Assembly: GCA_003021505.1 (NCBI GenBank)
Contig: PXPT01000097.1
Span: 1 to 60,456, forward strand
Length of the DNA stretch: 60,456 nucleotides
From: Cyanobacteria bacterium QS_4_48_99
Lineage (GTDB): Bacteria; Cyanobacteriota; Cyanobacteriia; Cyanobacteriales; Rubidibacteraceae
Reading direction: 5' to 3'
Made by a program: the position numbers and the translations under genes. Shown in pieces: positions 34,502 through 43,636 of this stretch; position 1 is the stretch's first letter, and the number at the start of each line of letters is the position of its first letter. The notes beneath the pieces were generated by a model, which saw only the letters and a list, made by a program, of their open reading frames with translations, was not told the DNA's origin and made no database searches.

Positions 34502-36508
34502 CTAAGCTGAAGGAGATTCGATAATATCGATAATCGAGAATTGGCGTTGCTGGTCTAATTCTTTGATTTTTTGGTGGGCGTTGTAGAACTCTTGATAGTA
34601 GTATTCTCGGCGCTCCGGTTCAGCTTCGGGGTGAAGCTGCTGCCACTGTTCGAGGCAGTAACGTTTATATTTTTCGCAAACAACTCTTTCGAGAGTAGCG
34701 ATCGCAGCGCTCATTACTAAAGGAGTGCGGATGATTTCCCGTGTTCCAATCTCGTCGAGATAGAACAAGTGAGCTACCTGAGCCATTTTCTCTGGAAAAT
34801 CGGCGCTACGCTCTTGCAGTAGCGAAAGGAGTTGATTTTGGGTTGAAGGTTGAAGGTTGAAGGTTGAAGGTTGCAGGTTTTCCCCTTGTCCCCTTCCACT
34901 CTCCTGTGCCTCAGTTTGAAGTTCAAGAATCTGCTGCCACAAAAACCGATGGTGAGAAAAGTTAAACGTTAAGTCTTTCTCGTCCAAAGCCTCAATAATT
35001 TCTTGTCTGTGTTGGGGGCAGTGCAGATAAATGCGTAGGAGAAGAGCCTCGGCTCTCTCTAGAAGGTTGCGTTCGGAACTAGCTGGAAACTCCTGGGAAT
35101 CGGGTTTGTTTGCGCCAGAGCGTCGCTGGGGCTTTTTGAGTTGAGCCTGTAATTTTTCTGCATAGAGGGGGATAAGTCGGGAGTCGCCTTGGCTCAGGAG
35201 TTCGGCGCAGTGGTGGATGTAGTGACCGCGTTGATTCGCATTGGCGAGGTGATTGAGTAATTGCACCATGTTTTGGGCAACTCGCTGAAACTGGTCAGCT
35301 TGTTTAAGGTCTTGACCCACCAAGAGTTGGCTAATTTGCCAATCGAGCCACAGGGGAGCATCGCGCAGGAGTTGGCGATATTTTTCCGGGGCATCGGGAG
35401 CAGATTGAAGGAAGTCATCGGCATCTTTGCCGTCAGGGAGATTGAGAACCCGAAGTTGTAGTTGTCCGGTATAAACCAGGGATTCTGCTTCCCGGATCAC
35501 TCGTTGGGTGGCAGTAGTGCCAGCGGTATCGGCATCAAAGTTGAGGACGATTTGCTTAGACTCGGTATAGCGCAGGAGTTGTCGAAAGGCGCTAAAGGCA
35601 GTGCCGAGGGAGGCGACGACGTTTTTGATTCCAGCGGCGTGGAGGGCGATCGCATCAAAATATCCCTCCACCACAACGGCTTGGTCTTGTTTAGTAATCT
35701 CGCTCCGAGCAATATCCAGGGCAAACAGCGTCTTGCTTTTGTCGAATAGGGGAGTTTCTGGGGAGTTCAAATACTTCGGCTCTTTTTTTTGTTCCTCCCC
35801 TTCTTTCTGCTCCACATCTGCTAGAGTTCTGCTGCCAAAGCCAATCACTCTCCCCTGGTTATCGCGGATGGGGATGATTACGCGGTTGCGAAAGCGATCA
35901 TAGTAGCCATGCCCGGACTTACGTTGCTGAATTAATCCCGCCTCTTCCACTAGGGCAAGGGAATAACGTTTCTGCTCAACTAGATAACGGTAGAGCGTTT
36001 CCCACCCTGCCGGTGCGTAACCGAGCTGGAATTGCTTAATTGTCTCCTCACTAAGCTGTCGCTCGGATTTGAGATAATCAAGCGCCACTTTTCCTGGGGG
36101 CTGCTGTAAGGCGTGTTGATAAAAACTCGCGCTCACTGCCAGAATTTCGTAGAGCTTCTCTTGCAGTGAGAGTTGACGCTGGAGTTCTTGGCGCTGCTCT
36201 GGTTCTAGGGTTTGTACGGGAACTTGATAGCGTTGTGCTAGCTCTAGCACCACCTCACTAAAAGATTGCTTCCCCACCTCCATTAGGAAGTTAAAGGTTC
36301 CCCCACCTGCACCACAGCCGAAACAGTAGTACAGTTGCTTGCTGGGGCTAACGGTAAAACTGGGTGTCTTCTCTTCGTGGAAGGGACACAGCCCTTGATA
36401 ATCTTTTCCTCGCTTACGCAGCACCACCTGCTCGGAGATGACATCAACAATGTCAACCCGTTGCTTCACTTCTTCAATTGTGTCGGGATGCAGGCGGGGA
36501 GTTTCCAT
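34502..36508 (-). CDS. dnaG: DNA primase
   Basis: The 668-aa primase makes RNA primers at the replication fork. It has the N-terminal CHC2 zinc finger (CPFHEEKTPSF, then YYCFGCGAGG, about residues 42-70), the TOPRIM domain (AVVVEGYFDAIALHAAG, VLNFDADTAG), and a C-terminal helicase-binding region. Near residue 546 the coding strand contains TTCAACC heptamers, giving LQPSTFNLQPSTQ between the core and the C-terminal domain. ATG start. Confidence 0.95.
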   Translation of the reverse strand: METPRLHPDTIEEVKQRVDIVDVISEQVVLRKRGKDYQGLCPFHEEKTPSFTVSPSKQLYYCFGCGAGGGTFNFLMEVGKQSFSEVVLELAQRYQVPVQTLEPEQRQELQRQLSLQEKLYEILAVSASFYQHALQQPPGKVALDYLKSERQLSEETIKQFQLGYAPAGWETLYRYLVEQKRYSLALVEEAGLIQQRKSGHGYYDRFRNRVIIPIRDNQGRVIGFGSRTLADVEQKEGEEQKKEPKYLNSPETPLFDKSKTLFALDIARSEITKQDQAVVVEGYFDAIALHAAGIKNVVASLGTAFSAFRQLLRYTESKQIVLNFDADTAGTTATQRVIREAESLVYTGQLQLRVLNLPDGKDADDFLQSAPDAPEKYRQLLRDAPLWLDWQISQLLVGQDLKQADQFQRVAQNMVQLLNHLANANQRGHYIHHCAELLSQGDSRLIPLYAEKLQAQLKKPQRRSGANKPDSQEFPASSERNLLERAEALLLRIYLHCPQHRQEIIEALDEKDLTFNFSHHRFLWQQILELQTEAQESGRGQGENLQPSTFNLQPSTQNQLLSLLQERSADFPEKMAQVAHLFYLDEIGTREIIRTPLVMSAAIATLERVVCEKYKRYCLEQWQQLHPEAEPERREYYYQEFYNAHQKIKELDQQRQFSIIDIIESPSA
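34841..34880. repeat. GGTTGAA x4-5 heptamer repeat inside dnaG
   Basis: Four perfect GGTTGAA heptamers (34841-34868) plus a degenerate fifth lie in the dnaG reading frame. They code for a Ser/Thr/Pro/Gln-rich linker (LQPSTFNLQPST). The unit is of the same size class as the intergenic STRR repeats in this window. Confidence 0.75.
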
Positions 36509-36708
36509 ATTGAAATGAAGCGAGGGGTTGCGTTAACTATTGTATTCTTGCGTTGTCCAAGTTGTTCGTCTTGTTGGGATTAAATATTTCTCTTTGGCTG
36601 TCTACCCTGAAAAATTCGCCATTAAAAAAGCCAAAGCTAGCTTCAAGGAGCGTTGGCTCTGGCTCAGTTTCATTTTTTGTAACAATGAATTCCGGAGGTT
36701 CAGTTAAC

Positions 36709-36885
36709 CTAAATTAACCCAAATCGATTGCAAACAACTGCAAATAGCGCTGCTATTACCGTAATTGCAAGCGCCATAAGTGGATGTTGACCTTGGCTCA
36801 CAGCGAAAGACGTAACAATACCAGCACCGACAGAAGCAGTCACAACCGAACTTAAAAGGTCTTTATTTGTCTGATTATTGTACAT
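36709..36885 (-). CDS. 58-aa small membrane protein
   Basis: ATG 36885 opens a 58-codon frame starting MYNNQTNKDLLSSVVTASVG. It has one or two hydrophobic segments (VVTASVGAGIVTSFAVS and LMALAITVIAALFAVVC), ends NRFGLI, and stops at 36709-36711. Composition (Ala/Val/Ile/Gly with a polar N-terminus) is that of an inner-membrane peptide. No family is recognised and the ribosome-binding site is weak. It sits between dnaG and the SH3 gene on the same strand, in an otherwise empty 530-bp region. Without expression or conservation data this is only a plausible gene. Confidence 0.5.
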   Translation of the reverse strand: MYNNQTNKDLLSSVVTASVGAGIVTSFAVSQGQHPLMALAITVIAALFAVVCNRFGLI

Positions 36886-37110
36886 GAGTTAGTTATCTAG
36901 TCGTCTAATCTTACGCAAGGCAATTTGAACTTGCTTTTGATCAAACTAGCACTCTCTTCTCATTTTATTCCGAATAATCTGAGATCTTGTAATCAAGGTT
37001 TAAATTTGGCTAGATTTTGTAACATATTTAGTTAATTAATCCACGACCTCAAGTAGTTGTGGTTTCGTGTATTCCTCTGTGAGGGCGATTCACAAATCAC
37101 TAATCACTAA

Positions 37111-37611
37111 TTAATTTTCTTTTAATTTCTCAACATTGCCTGCCCTTACCCAAGCCTTTTGATTGGTTTCAAGCACATGGATTTTCTGCCAGTTTTGATC
37201 AGCGCTGTCTTCGAGAAGAATGACTTCCTGGTTGTTGGCAATCCCGCCAATACGTGAGGCTTGTGAACTTGGCGCTCCTCGCAAAACCAGTCCTTCGGGC
37301 CAAGTGACACGAGCTTTGTAGACTCCTGGATCTTGCTCTAGCTTTTTCTGGAGAGCAGGATCTAGCTTCGGCTTCTTAGGCTTTTCAAGGGTGTCTGAAC
37401 TACTTGTTGCGGTGGGGTTGGGAGAACTTTCTGGGTTGGCAGCTTGGGGAGATTGTTGTTTTTCTTTTTCCTCGGCAAAGGTAGGCTTGGGCGGCGAAAC
37501 TGAGAGCCTGTTGAAAAAGAGCAAATAGGCAGCCGCGGCACCGCTAACCGCCAGTAGCGAAATTCCCAAGATAAAACCCAGCAAATACTGAACTAGACGT
37601 GACAAAATCAT
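37111..37611 (-). CDS. SH3 domain-containing membrane-anchored protein
   Basis: The 166-aa protein has an N-terminal transmembrane or signal-anchor helix (VQYLLGFILGISLLAVSGAAAAYLLFF, residues 7-33). A Pro/Ser/Gln/Thr-rich linker (about 40-85) follows, then a C-terminal SH3b domain: ARVTWPEGLVLRGAPSSQASRIGG, NNQEVILLED, WQKIHVLETNQKAWVRAGNV. Such domains bind peptidoglycan or proteins on the periplasmic side. The role is unknown. It precedes ycf46 in gene order but ends 66 bp away from it. Confidence 0.8.
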   Translation of the reverse strand: MILSRLVQYLLGFILGISLLAVSGAAAAYLLFFNRLSVSPPKPTFAEEKEKQQSPQAANPESSPNPTATSSSDTLEKPKKPKLDPALQKKLEQDPGVYKARVTWPEGLVLRGAPSSQASRIGGIANNQEVILLEDSADQNWQKIHVLETNQKAWVRAGNVEKLKEN

Positions 37612-37678
37612 AGGCGGCTTGTCGATCCCTATTTCTTGCCAGTGAATCTTAACCTAGTTCAAGAGCTGATCGCGGCTG

Positions 37679-39196
37679 CTACTGTTGCATTTGACGCTGG
37701 ATGAGGCAACTCAGGCGGCTATCCTTGGAAGCCAGACGAGCTTTACCCGAAGAAACCCAATTTTGCAGAAACTGGATTTCCTCTTGTGCAGTTCGCGCTA
37801 GGGGCACAATCTGGCTCGCTGCTTCTAAAATATCTTCGGTGGTGAAGTCTCGGTTTTGACTAAAGCCGATGTGCATTGCTTCGGTAAGCGTTTGCTCAAT
37901 CTCTGCCCCGGAAAAGTCAGGAGTTTCATAAGCTAGCCGCTCGATATGGTAATTTTTTAGGCTGTGGGGACGCAGCCGGGAGAGGTGAACGGTAAAAATG
38001 GCGCGGCGCTCTTCTTGGGTAGGCAGATCCACAAAAAAGATTTCATCAAAGCGCCCTTTGCGAAGCATTTCGGGGGGCAAAGCCTGAATATTGTTAGCTG
38101 TTGCCACCACAAAGACGGAGGATTGCTTCTCGGCAAGCCAGTTGATGAAGGTGCCGAACACGCGGCTTGTTGTCCCGGAGTCTCCTCCCCCTTCCACGCC
38201 AGAGAAGGCTTTGTCAATTTCATCAATCCAGAGGACGCAGGGAGCAAGGGCTTCTGCCAAGCCAATCATCTGCCGGGTGCGAGATTCCGATTCCCCTACC
38301 AGTCCGGCAAACAAGCGCCCTACGTCTAGGCGCAGCAGGGGAAGATGCCAGTGGTGAGCGATCGCCTTTGCGGTTAGAGATTTTCCTGTCCCTTGCACAC
38401 CAACTAGCAGTAATCCACGTGGGTGAGGCAAGCCATACGCTCTAGCGCGTTCGCTAAAAGCTCCCCCTCGTCGCAGCAACCAGTCTTTTAAATTATCTAA
38501 ACCACCAATATCGGAGATGTTCTCCTTGGCGGGATAAAAGTCGAGAATTTGCGTCTGGCGAATGGATTGGCGCTTCTCTTCTAATACGAGTTCCACATCT
38601 TCGGGTTGCAGTTCCCCGTGAGCTGCGATCGCCCGCGTCAACACCCGGCGAATCCGCTCTAGAGAAAGCCCTTGTGCCGAGCGTACCAATTCATCCAGCA
38701 GTTTTTCGGGAACAGACTGCACTGTCGCCGAGACAAGGCGTTGAACTTCTGCTTTAATTTCGGCTGCGGTGGGCAAAGGAAACTCCACCACTGTCAGCAC
38801 TTCGCTCAACTCGGATGGAATGGTAGTATGAGGCGAAACAAGGACGACATTTATGGGCTGAGATTTTAAACGCCGCGCTAAATTGCGAAGTTTGCGAGCG
38901 ACGGAGGTATCTTCTAAAAATCGGTGGAAATCTCGCAGAACCACCACGCTACCGGATTTTTCCGGCAATTTATCCACAAATTCTAATGCCTGCAAGGGAT
39001 TGCGGCGTGCTTCTCCTGCATTGTTAGGGTTATCCTGATACCCATCTACAAAATCCCAAATATAGACGTTGCGATCGCCAACGCGCTTGGCACAGTGAGC
39101 GATCTCGGCTTCTAAGCGCTCCTCTTCTTGCGTGGGAACATAGATTAAGGGATAGCAAGCACGCAGGAGTAATTCAAACTCTTCATTAAAGCTCAT
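37679..39196 (-). CDS. ycf46: AAA family ATPase Ycf46
   Basis: The 505-aa protein has the Ycf46 N-terminal region ([32 protein letters not shown]). A AAA module follows with Walker [17 protein letters not shown] near residue 265, Walker [15 protein letters not shown], the second region of homology ([19 protein letters not shown]), and a helical lid ([19 protein letters not shown]). It is conserved in cyanobacteria and algal plastids. Work in cyanobacteria links it to CO2 utilisation/inorganic-carbon uptake, though its target is unsettled. ATG start. Confidence 0.92.
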   Translation of the reverse strand: MSFNEEFELLLRACYPLIYVPTQEEERLEAEIAHCAKRVGDRNVYIWDFVDGYQDNPNNAGEARRNPLQALEFVDKLPEKSGSVVVLRDFHRFLEDTSVARKLRNLARRLKSQPINVVLVSPHTTIPSELSEVLTVVEFPLPTAAEIKAEVQRLVSATVQSVPEKLLDELVRSAQGLSLERIRRVLTRAIAAHGELQPEDVELVLEEKRQSIRQTQILDFYPAKENISDIGGLDNLKDWLLRRGGAFSERARAYGLPHPRGLLLVGVQGTGKSLTAKAIAHHWHLPLLRLDVGRLFAGLVGESESRTRQMIGLAEALAPCVLWIDEIDKAFSGVEGGGDSGTTSRVFGTFINWLAEKQSSVFVVATANNIQALPPEMLRKGRFDEIFFVDLPTQEERRAIFTVHLSRLRPHSLKNYHIERLAYETPDFSGAEIEQTLTEAMHIGFSQNRDFTTEDILEAASQIVPLARTAQEEIQFLQNWVSSGKARLASKDSRLSCLIQRQMQQ

Positions 39197-39350
39197 AGGT
39201 AAGAATTAGGAATTATGAATAATGAATCATAAAGGGATACTAGGTGAGACAGTTTGGGCAGTTATCTGCGGTAAAGCAACGCTCATGCATCAGAGATTTA
39301 AAATACTAAACAACACCACTGCTGATGCCTAGTTTTTTTTTCATCCCTCA

Positions 39351-39869
39351 TCATTCATCCTTGGTCATTCCCGATTGTGACAATTGCTCTTTAAGCGTTT
39401 CCAGAGCACTCAAGCGGCTATCAATTGCAGTTTCCTCCCTGTAGCTGTAGTCCACCTCTTCTCGCTTGTCGCGCAACTGCCGTAGGGGCATTGCCAAACA
39501 TAGTTGTTCGTACAACCACACATCAGGCTCAAAATAGCCCTCACTAGGCAGGGTTTCGCACAACTCTTCTAGGGGAACTTCTCGTTCTAGGGAACCGTTG
39601 TCAGGTGCGTCTACGTTTTTCTCTAGCCAGATCAACTCTGTGGTGTCCACCGATAGCCGATGATTATATTGTTGCAGGCTGCGATCGCAGGTCAACGTGA
39701 TAATGGTTTCTGCTTGAACCGAAACCTCTAAATAATTACCCCGATGAACTACCGCCATCTTGCCTCGTACAGGTGTTAGACTCTCTAAGCCGTCAATAAA
39801 TTCCTGAACTTGAATCTCTTCGGTTTTCTGCGGTGCTTTGAGCAGTTGGGGAATGTAGATTGCTTCCAT
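39351..39869 (-). CDS. DUF177/YceD family protein
   Basis: The 172-aa protein fits DUF177: MEAIYIPQLLKAP at the start, YLEVSVQAETIITLTCDRSLQQ, TELIWLEKN, and an acidic YFEPDVWLYEQLCLAMPLRQL in place of the usual zinc-binding C-terminus. In plants and cyanobacteria DUF177 proteins support 23S rRNA and ribosome assembly. It ends the yidC-khpB cluster, 55 bp downstream of khpB. No zinc cysteine pair of the E. coli YceD type is visible. Confidence 0.87.
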   Translation of the reverse strand: MEAIYIPQLLKAPQKTEEIQVQEFIDGLESLTPVRGKMAVVHRGNYLEVSVQAETIITLTCDRSLQQYNHRLSVDTTELIWLEKNVDAPDNGSLEREVPLEELCETLPSEGYFEPDVWLYEQLCLAMPLRQLRDKREEVDYSYREETAIDSRLSALETLKEQLSQSGMTKDE

Positions 39870-39924
39870 TTTGTCCTCCTCGCTCCAAACTTACATGGCA
39901 ACTAGAGTATTAACGAACCACCCA

Positions 39925-40404
39925 TCAAGCACGAAGCCGCACAGTAAGATGTCGATTGGGTTCCTGCCCCTGACTGTAAGTTTCTAAATCTCGGTACTCT
40001 TTGAGCAAGTTGTGCATTTGCCGTCGCTCCGCTGAAGATAAAGATTTGATTTGGGACTCTTCTCCAGTTTCGCGCACTTGCTGTGCCACTTCCTCAGCCA
40101 AAGTACAGAGTTCTTGCTGACGCCGGAGGCGATAACCATTCAACTCAATCGTAAATGCGCTTTGCGAGTCCGGCTCTAGCCCCAAATTCAGGGTAATATT
40201 GGCAAGATATTGAACAGCATCGAGCGGCTCTGCTTGGGAACCCATCAAAGCTTCCATTTGCTTGGGCGTTAGTTGAGTTTCGTCAATCGTCAACCAAAAA
40301 GCAGCGGATTGGGCTTCCTCGGCATAAGAAGCTTTCACCCTAGCAGGAATGCCCATTAACCTTAATACTTCTTCGAGCCATTGCTGGCCCCGTTGCTGCT
40401 CCAT
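39925..40404 (-). CDS. khpB: KhpB/Jag-like R3H RNA-binding protein
   Basis: The 159-aa protein combines a KH-like fold (WLTIDETQLTP...ALMGSQAEPLDAVQYLANITL) and an R3H domain with IKSLSSAERRQMHNLLKEY. This is the Jag/SpoIIIJ-associated family that binds RNA and affects cell division. It starts just 8 bp after yidC, so the two are translationally close. The N-terminal Jag domain of Firmicutes is absent, which is usual in cyanobacteria. Confidence 0.88.
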   Translation of the reverse strand: MEQQRGQQWLEEVLRLMGIPARVKASYAEEAQSAAFWLTIDETQLTPKQMEALMGSQAEPLDAVQYLANITLNLGLEPDSQSAFTIELNGYRLRRQQELCTLAEEVAQQVRETGEESQIKSLSSAERRQMHNLLKEYRDLETYSQGQEPNRHLTVRLRA

Positions 40405-40412
40405 GTTGGCAA

Positions 40413-41567
40413 CTACCCTGAGGTTTTCTCTTTTTTCTTAGAACGTTTTTCAAACGGAAGTGACTCCTCTTTGCCATCCTCGGTTTTTTCTTGTTGTTCT
40501 TGTTGGTCTACGATTTTCTGCAAGTTTTCCGGTAGGGGTTCGCGCATCAGAATTAAAGTCTGGAGCGTCTGGAAGATGTTGGCAACCACGATATACATCA
40601 ACACCCCAGCCGGTAAGGGGAAAAATAGGAACATTCCTGTAAACAGCACAGGCATGATTTTGGTAATTGTCTGTTGTTGGGGGTTGGCACTGTTGCCTTG
40701 TTGACCCGAAAGCACCTGGTTGAGATACAAGCTAATGCCGAAGAACGCCACCATCCCGACAATATCCCAGTGGATGGTTCCGTCTTCTTCTACAGCGCCC
40801 ACGCGCCCCAAAGCCTCAATAAAGAGGAATCCTTCGTTTGCAGCGGCTCCGGGGATTTCCCCTTTAAGAGTAGCTTCTCCCGGTTCTAGCGCTTTAATTG
40901 TGCCATCAGAGTTAACCTGCAAGCGTTCTTCTCCTTGAACTACTTGCCAATTCGGTTCCATTTGACCTTGGGAGTTTTCGCTGGAGAGTTTCTCAAGCGG
41001 CTTTCCTTCAGTGGTTTGAAATTGGACTTGAGTTGTGTCTCCCACGGCTAACTTGTTGCCACCGGATAGTACGGCAACCACTGGGTAGCGAACCCCTTTT
41101 TCGATATAGACGCTTTTTGATTCAGTTAGGAAAGATTGGGGTTGGATGCGCTCCACTTGATTTCTGGGGAAAATTTGCACATCAACGGTGTAATCAGTGG
41201 CAGAAAATGGCGAACCCCGCAAGGTAGCAAACAGAGCGATGAGAATCGGCATTTGTAGCAAAATCGGCAAGCAGCCCGCCAAGGGGTTGCCAAATTCCTT
41301 ATAGACATCGCTCATTGCCTGCTTTTGTTTGGCAGGATCATCTTTGTAGCGTTCCTGAACCTCTTTGACTCGCTTTTGCATCTCTGGCTGAGCGACTCGC
41401 ATCCGCCTCATGCTGCGAATCGATTTCGCACTGAGGGGATAGACGGCAAAGCGAATTACCAGTGTCAGGGCGATAATTGCAAAGCCATAGCTAGGCACAA
41501 TCCCGTAAAAGAAATCCAGGATTGGCTGCATGAGATTATTAGAGAGAAATCCGATACCAAAATCCAT
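40413..41567 (-). CDS. yidC: YidC/Oxa1 membrane insertase
   Basis: The 384-aa protein inserts membrane proteins, in cyanobacteria into plasma and thylakoid membranes. The YidC2 domain has helices around residues 8-40 ([21 protein letters not shown]) and the conserved region [28 protein letters not shown] cyanobacteria-type inserted periplasmic region lies between about 125 and 245. Further membrane helices ([49 protein letters not shown]) lead to a basic, Lys-rich C-terminal tail ending KKKEKTSG. The long E. coli periplasmic domain is missing. It is clustered with rnpA and rpmH as in most bacteria. Confidence 0.95.
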   Translation of the reverse strand: MDFGIGFLSNNLMQPILDFFYGIVPSYGFAIIALTLVIRFAVYPLSAKSIRSMRRMRVAQPEMQKRVKEVQERYKDDPAKQKQAMSDVYKEFGNPLAGCLPILLQMPILIALFATLRGSPFSATDYTVDVQIFPRNQVERIQPQSFLTESKSVYIEKGVRYPVVAVLSGGNKLAVGDTTQVQFQTTEGKPLEKLSSENSQGQMEPNWQVVQGEERLQVNSDGTIKALEPGEATLKGEIPGAAANEGFLFIEALGRVGAVEEDGTIHWDIVGMVAFFGISLYLNQVLSGQQGNSANPQQQTITKIMPVLFTGMFLFFPLPAGVLMYIVVANIFQTLQTLILMREPLPENLQKIVDQQEQQEKTEDGKEESLPFEKRSKKKEKTSG

Positions 41568-41693
41568 TCGTTTGAACTCGAGCCTTCGCGCTGTGTACTA
41601 TCTTAATCTATCCAATCTTTGCTGCTGTTGAGTGTCGCTTTTGCTCTAGCAATGCAGTTTCGGAGTGAGGCAGTGAAGCTTTTTAGATAGACT

Positions 41694-42086
41694 TTAACTC
41701 GTAATTGCCTCTAGGGGTTTACCCGTTCTCTGGGCAGCTTTCTCGGCAATGTAGTTATAAATTTCTCTGTGCTTGGGAACAGCTCGCATTTCTAGGCGAG
41801 TCTTGTCTCTAAGGGTGACCACAATATCTCCCCAGAGTCCTATTCCTCTTGGAACTTGGATGATTTTAATAATTTCTGAATAGATTATATCGGTGCGATC
41901 GCGCCCTCGCAAACCACCAGTTATAGAAATTCTGCGGTTAGTAATGCGATAACGCAACCGGAGTGCTCGCACGATTGCTCCCACTGTTAGTGGCAAACAA
42001 ATAACCGTAAATCCTAGTAATATATTGAAAATTAAGTCCCCCATGTGGGGACCACCTTCATAAAACACCTCTTCTTGAATGCCCAT
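41694..42086 (-). CDS. PH domain-containing membrane protein (bPH2/YdbT type)
   Basis: The 130-aa protein has hydrophobic helices (ILLGFTVICLPLTVGAIVRAL) and a bacterial PH2 domain: YRITNRRISITGGLRGRDRTDIIYSEIIKIIQVP, WGDIVVTLRDKTRLEMRAVPKH. It overlaps the end of rnpA by 29 bp and is a standard member of the cyanobacterial rpmH-rnpA-PH-yidC order. The function is unknown; membrane-protein quality control is a guess from context. Confidence 0.87.
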   Translation of the reverse strand: MGIQEEVFYEGGPHMGDLIFNILLGFTVICLPLTVGAIVRALRLRYRITNRRISITGGLRGRDRTDIIYSEIIKIIQVPRGIGLWGDIVVTLRDKTRLEMRAVPKHREIYNYIAEKAAQRTGKPLEAITS

Positions 42087-42432
42087 TGAGTACCTCGGCT
42101 TTGGTTAGTAACTCTTCCAATTCTCTCAAAAAATGTTCATAATCGCACGCTACGGCTTGCGGTTTGACAATAACCACCAGTTTCCAACCAGGCGAGATTT
42201 GAGGCAGCAACTCCTGCATCACGGCTCGAATCTGACGTTTAATGCGATTACGAATTACTGCCTTTTTGCTCACTTTTTGGCTAATCGAAATGCCGATTTG
42301 GACAGATTCGCACAAGTAAGAAGGGGGCAAAGCCCGCAACGTTAAATAGCGCCCACGGCAGCGGCTTCCTCGTTTATAAACCGCCTTAAAATCTTGCCGA
42401 TGTTTGAGTCTATGAGCTTCGGGCAATCCCAA
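42058..42432 (-). CDS. rnpA: Ribonuclease P protein component
   Basis: The 124-aa basic protein binds RNase P RNA and helps 5' tRNA maturation. Family signatures are HRLKHRQDFKAVYKRGSRCRG and the RNR box SKKAVIRNRIKRQIRAVMQE. The start is TTG because no ATG precedes the conserved region. It lies 29 bp downstream of rpmH, the universal order, and its 3' end overlaps the PH-domain gene. Confidence 0.94.
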   Translation of the reverse strand: MGLPEAHRLKHRQDFKAVYKRGSRCRGRYLTLRALPPSYLCESVQIGISISQKVSKKAVIRNRIKRQIRAVMQELLPQISPGWKLVVIVKPQAVACDYEHFLRELEELLTKAEVLNGHSRRGVL

Positions 42433-42461
42433 CTATTCGTCTGCCCCCAGAACGCGAAGGC

Positions 42462-42599
42462 TTACACAGCCAGACGAGCGCGTCCTTTCTTTCTTCTGCG
42501 CTTGAGTACCTGGCGACCACCTTTGGTGACTTTTCGAGCGCGAAAGCCAGATCTTCTTTTTTGTTTAAGTTTTGTACCGACTAAGGTGCGCTTAGGCAC
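42462..42599 (-). CDS. rpmH: 50S ribosomal protein L34
   Basis: This 45-aa protein was found by translating the minus strand. It starts GTG (42599) after a strong GGAGG box, reads [20 protein letters not shown], continues with [20 protein letters not shown], and stops at 42462. This is the classical L34, which packs against 23S rRNA near the tunnel. It is first in the rpmH-rnpA-PH-yidC-khpB-DUF177 cluster. Confidence 0.96.
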   Translation of the reverse strand: MPKRTLVGTKLKQKRRSGFRARKVTKGGRQVLKRRRKKGRARLAV

Positions 42600-42753
42600 G
42601 GATTACCTCCTCCTTTGTTGCTCTTCGACACTTGACAAATAATTCAAGACCTTCGATTATATCCTATTAGTCTTGTCAGCGTTAAGTAAACTCTCGCCTT
42701 ACCAAGGCTGAGGTAACATTACTACCCATCCTCGGCAGGCTGGTAAGCTCTCT

Positions 42754-43302
42754 TTAGTTAAGGCTCAAGATCCAGGTTCCAACGTAACGGGGCGCGGGAC
42801 TACCTTGTAGCGCTTGAATCTGACCATTGAAGTAGTAAGTTCCACCAGTGCGTGGGTTTTCCACATTCGAGAACACTAACTCGACCTCTTTTCCATTCTC
42901 TCCTCCTTCAATGGGTTGTTTGGGGATAATCTCCACCCGATGCTCTTCCTCGTTCCAGCTTACCTCTTGTAGGGGGACAGATTCGCCCTGGACGCGAACT
43001 TCAATTTCGTCTGGATCAAATTCACCGTTGTAGTAATCTGGATAGGAGACAGTAAACTGTGATGCTCCTTGCTCCATCTTCTCGGCAGGAATACGTAGTT
43101 TGTAGCGATCGCGCTGGATTGTACCAGCTTCGCCATGCTTTAAGTGATAATCGAGAATATCTTCTCGGTTGTCAACACCGCTAAAAATGGTTAATCCGGG
43201 GTTACTCTGGGCCCAGCTTACCAGCGGAAATCCGGTGATTAGACAACCGCTTACTGCCAGTGTAGAAATTAGCTGTCGTGTTAAAGATGTTTTTGAGAAC
43301 AT
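42754..43302 (-). CDS. DUF2808 domain-containing secreted protein
   Basis: The 182-aa precursor has an N-terminal signal (LISTLAVSGCLITGFPLVSWAQS). The DUF2808 core follows: LTIFSGVDNREDILDYHLKHG, RYKLRIPAEKMEQGASQFTVSYPDYY, VRVQGESVPLQEVSWNEE, GTYYFNGQIQALQG, YVGTWILSLN. The family is abundant in cyanobacteria and presumed periplasmic, with no known activity. A cysteine in the signal (SGC) could also suggest a lipobox, but the spacing favours signal peptidase I. Single gene. Confidence 0.87.
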   Translation of the reverse strand: MFSKTSLTRQLISTLAVSGCLITGFPLVSWAQSNPGLTIFSGVDNREDILDYHLKHGEAGTIQRDRYKLRIPAEKMEQGASQFTVSYPDYYNGEFDPDEIEVRVQGESVPLQEVSWNEEEHRVEIIPKQPIEGGENGKEVELVFSNVENPRTGGTYYFNGQIQALQGSPAPRYVGTWILSLN

Positions 43303-43636
43303 AAGCGAGAAACTCCACTGTTCAGGTTAAGGGTGACTTTTACTAGCGTTGATTCCTGGTTGAATTTACCAGAGCCAAGTCATGGGTGTGTAAGACCAGG
43401 ACGTTAAACTTAGCAGAGATTGTTTCGGCAAGCGAACTCTTGCAATCTCTAAGAGAAACTTACAAAAACGCAGCAATGGTAGAAAAATAAACATAAAATC
43501 TCAACTTATATCCCATCGATAGTCAAGATAACGATCTAGGCTGGAAATTGCTCTAAACCAATCAGAAAATATCAGCCATAAGAAAAATTTTTCTAATCTA
43601 GAAAAGTTTTCCCAAGTTGTACTCAAAGGAGCATTC
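43303..43636. promoter_or_regulatory. Upstream region of the pntA operon
   Basis: This 334-bp AT-rich spacer is between DUF2808 (minus) and pntA (plus). It includes an inverted repeat-like TTGCAATCTC/GAGAAACTT zone near 43440-43465. An AAAGGAG ribosome-binding site lies just before the pntA ATG. A promoter must lie here, but I cannot define clear -35 and -10 boxes. Confidence 0.35.

Noticed and set aside
38091-38445. Long plus-strand open frames opposite ycf46, dnaG and yidC
   Set aside because: They lie fully inside clear genes on the other strand, have no family features, and follow the codon bias of the real gene.
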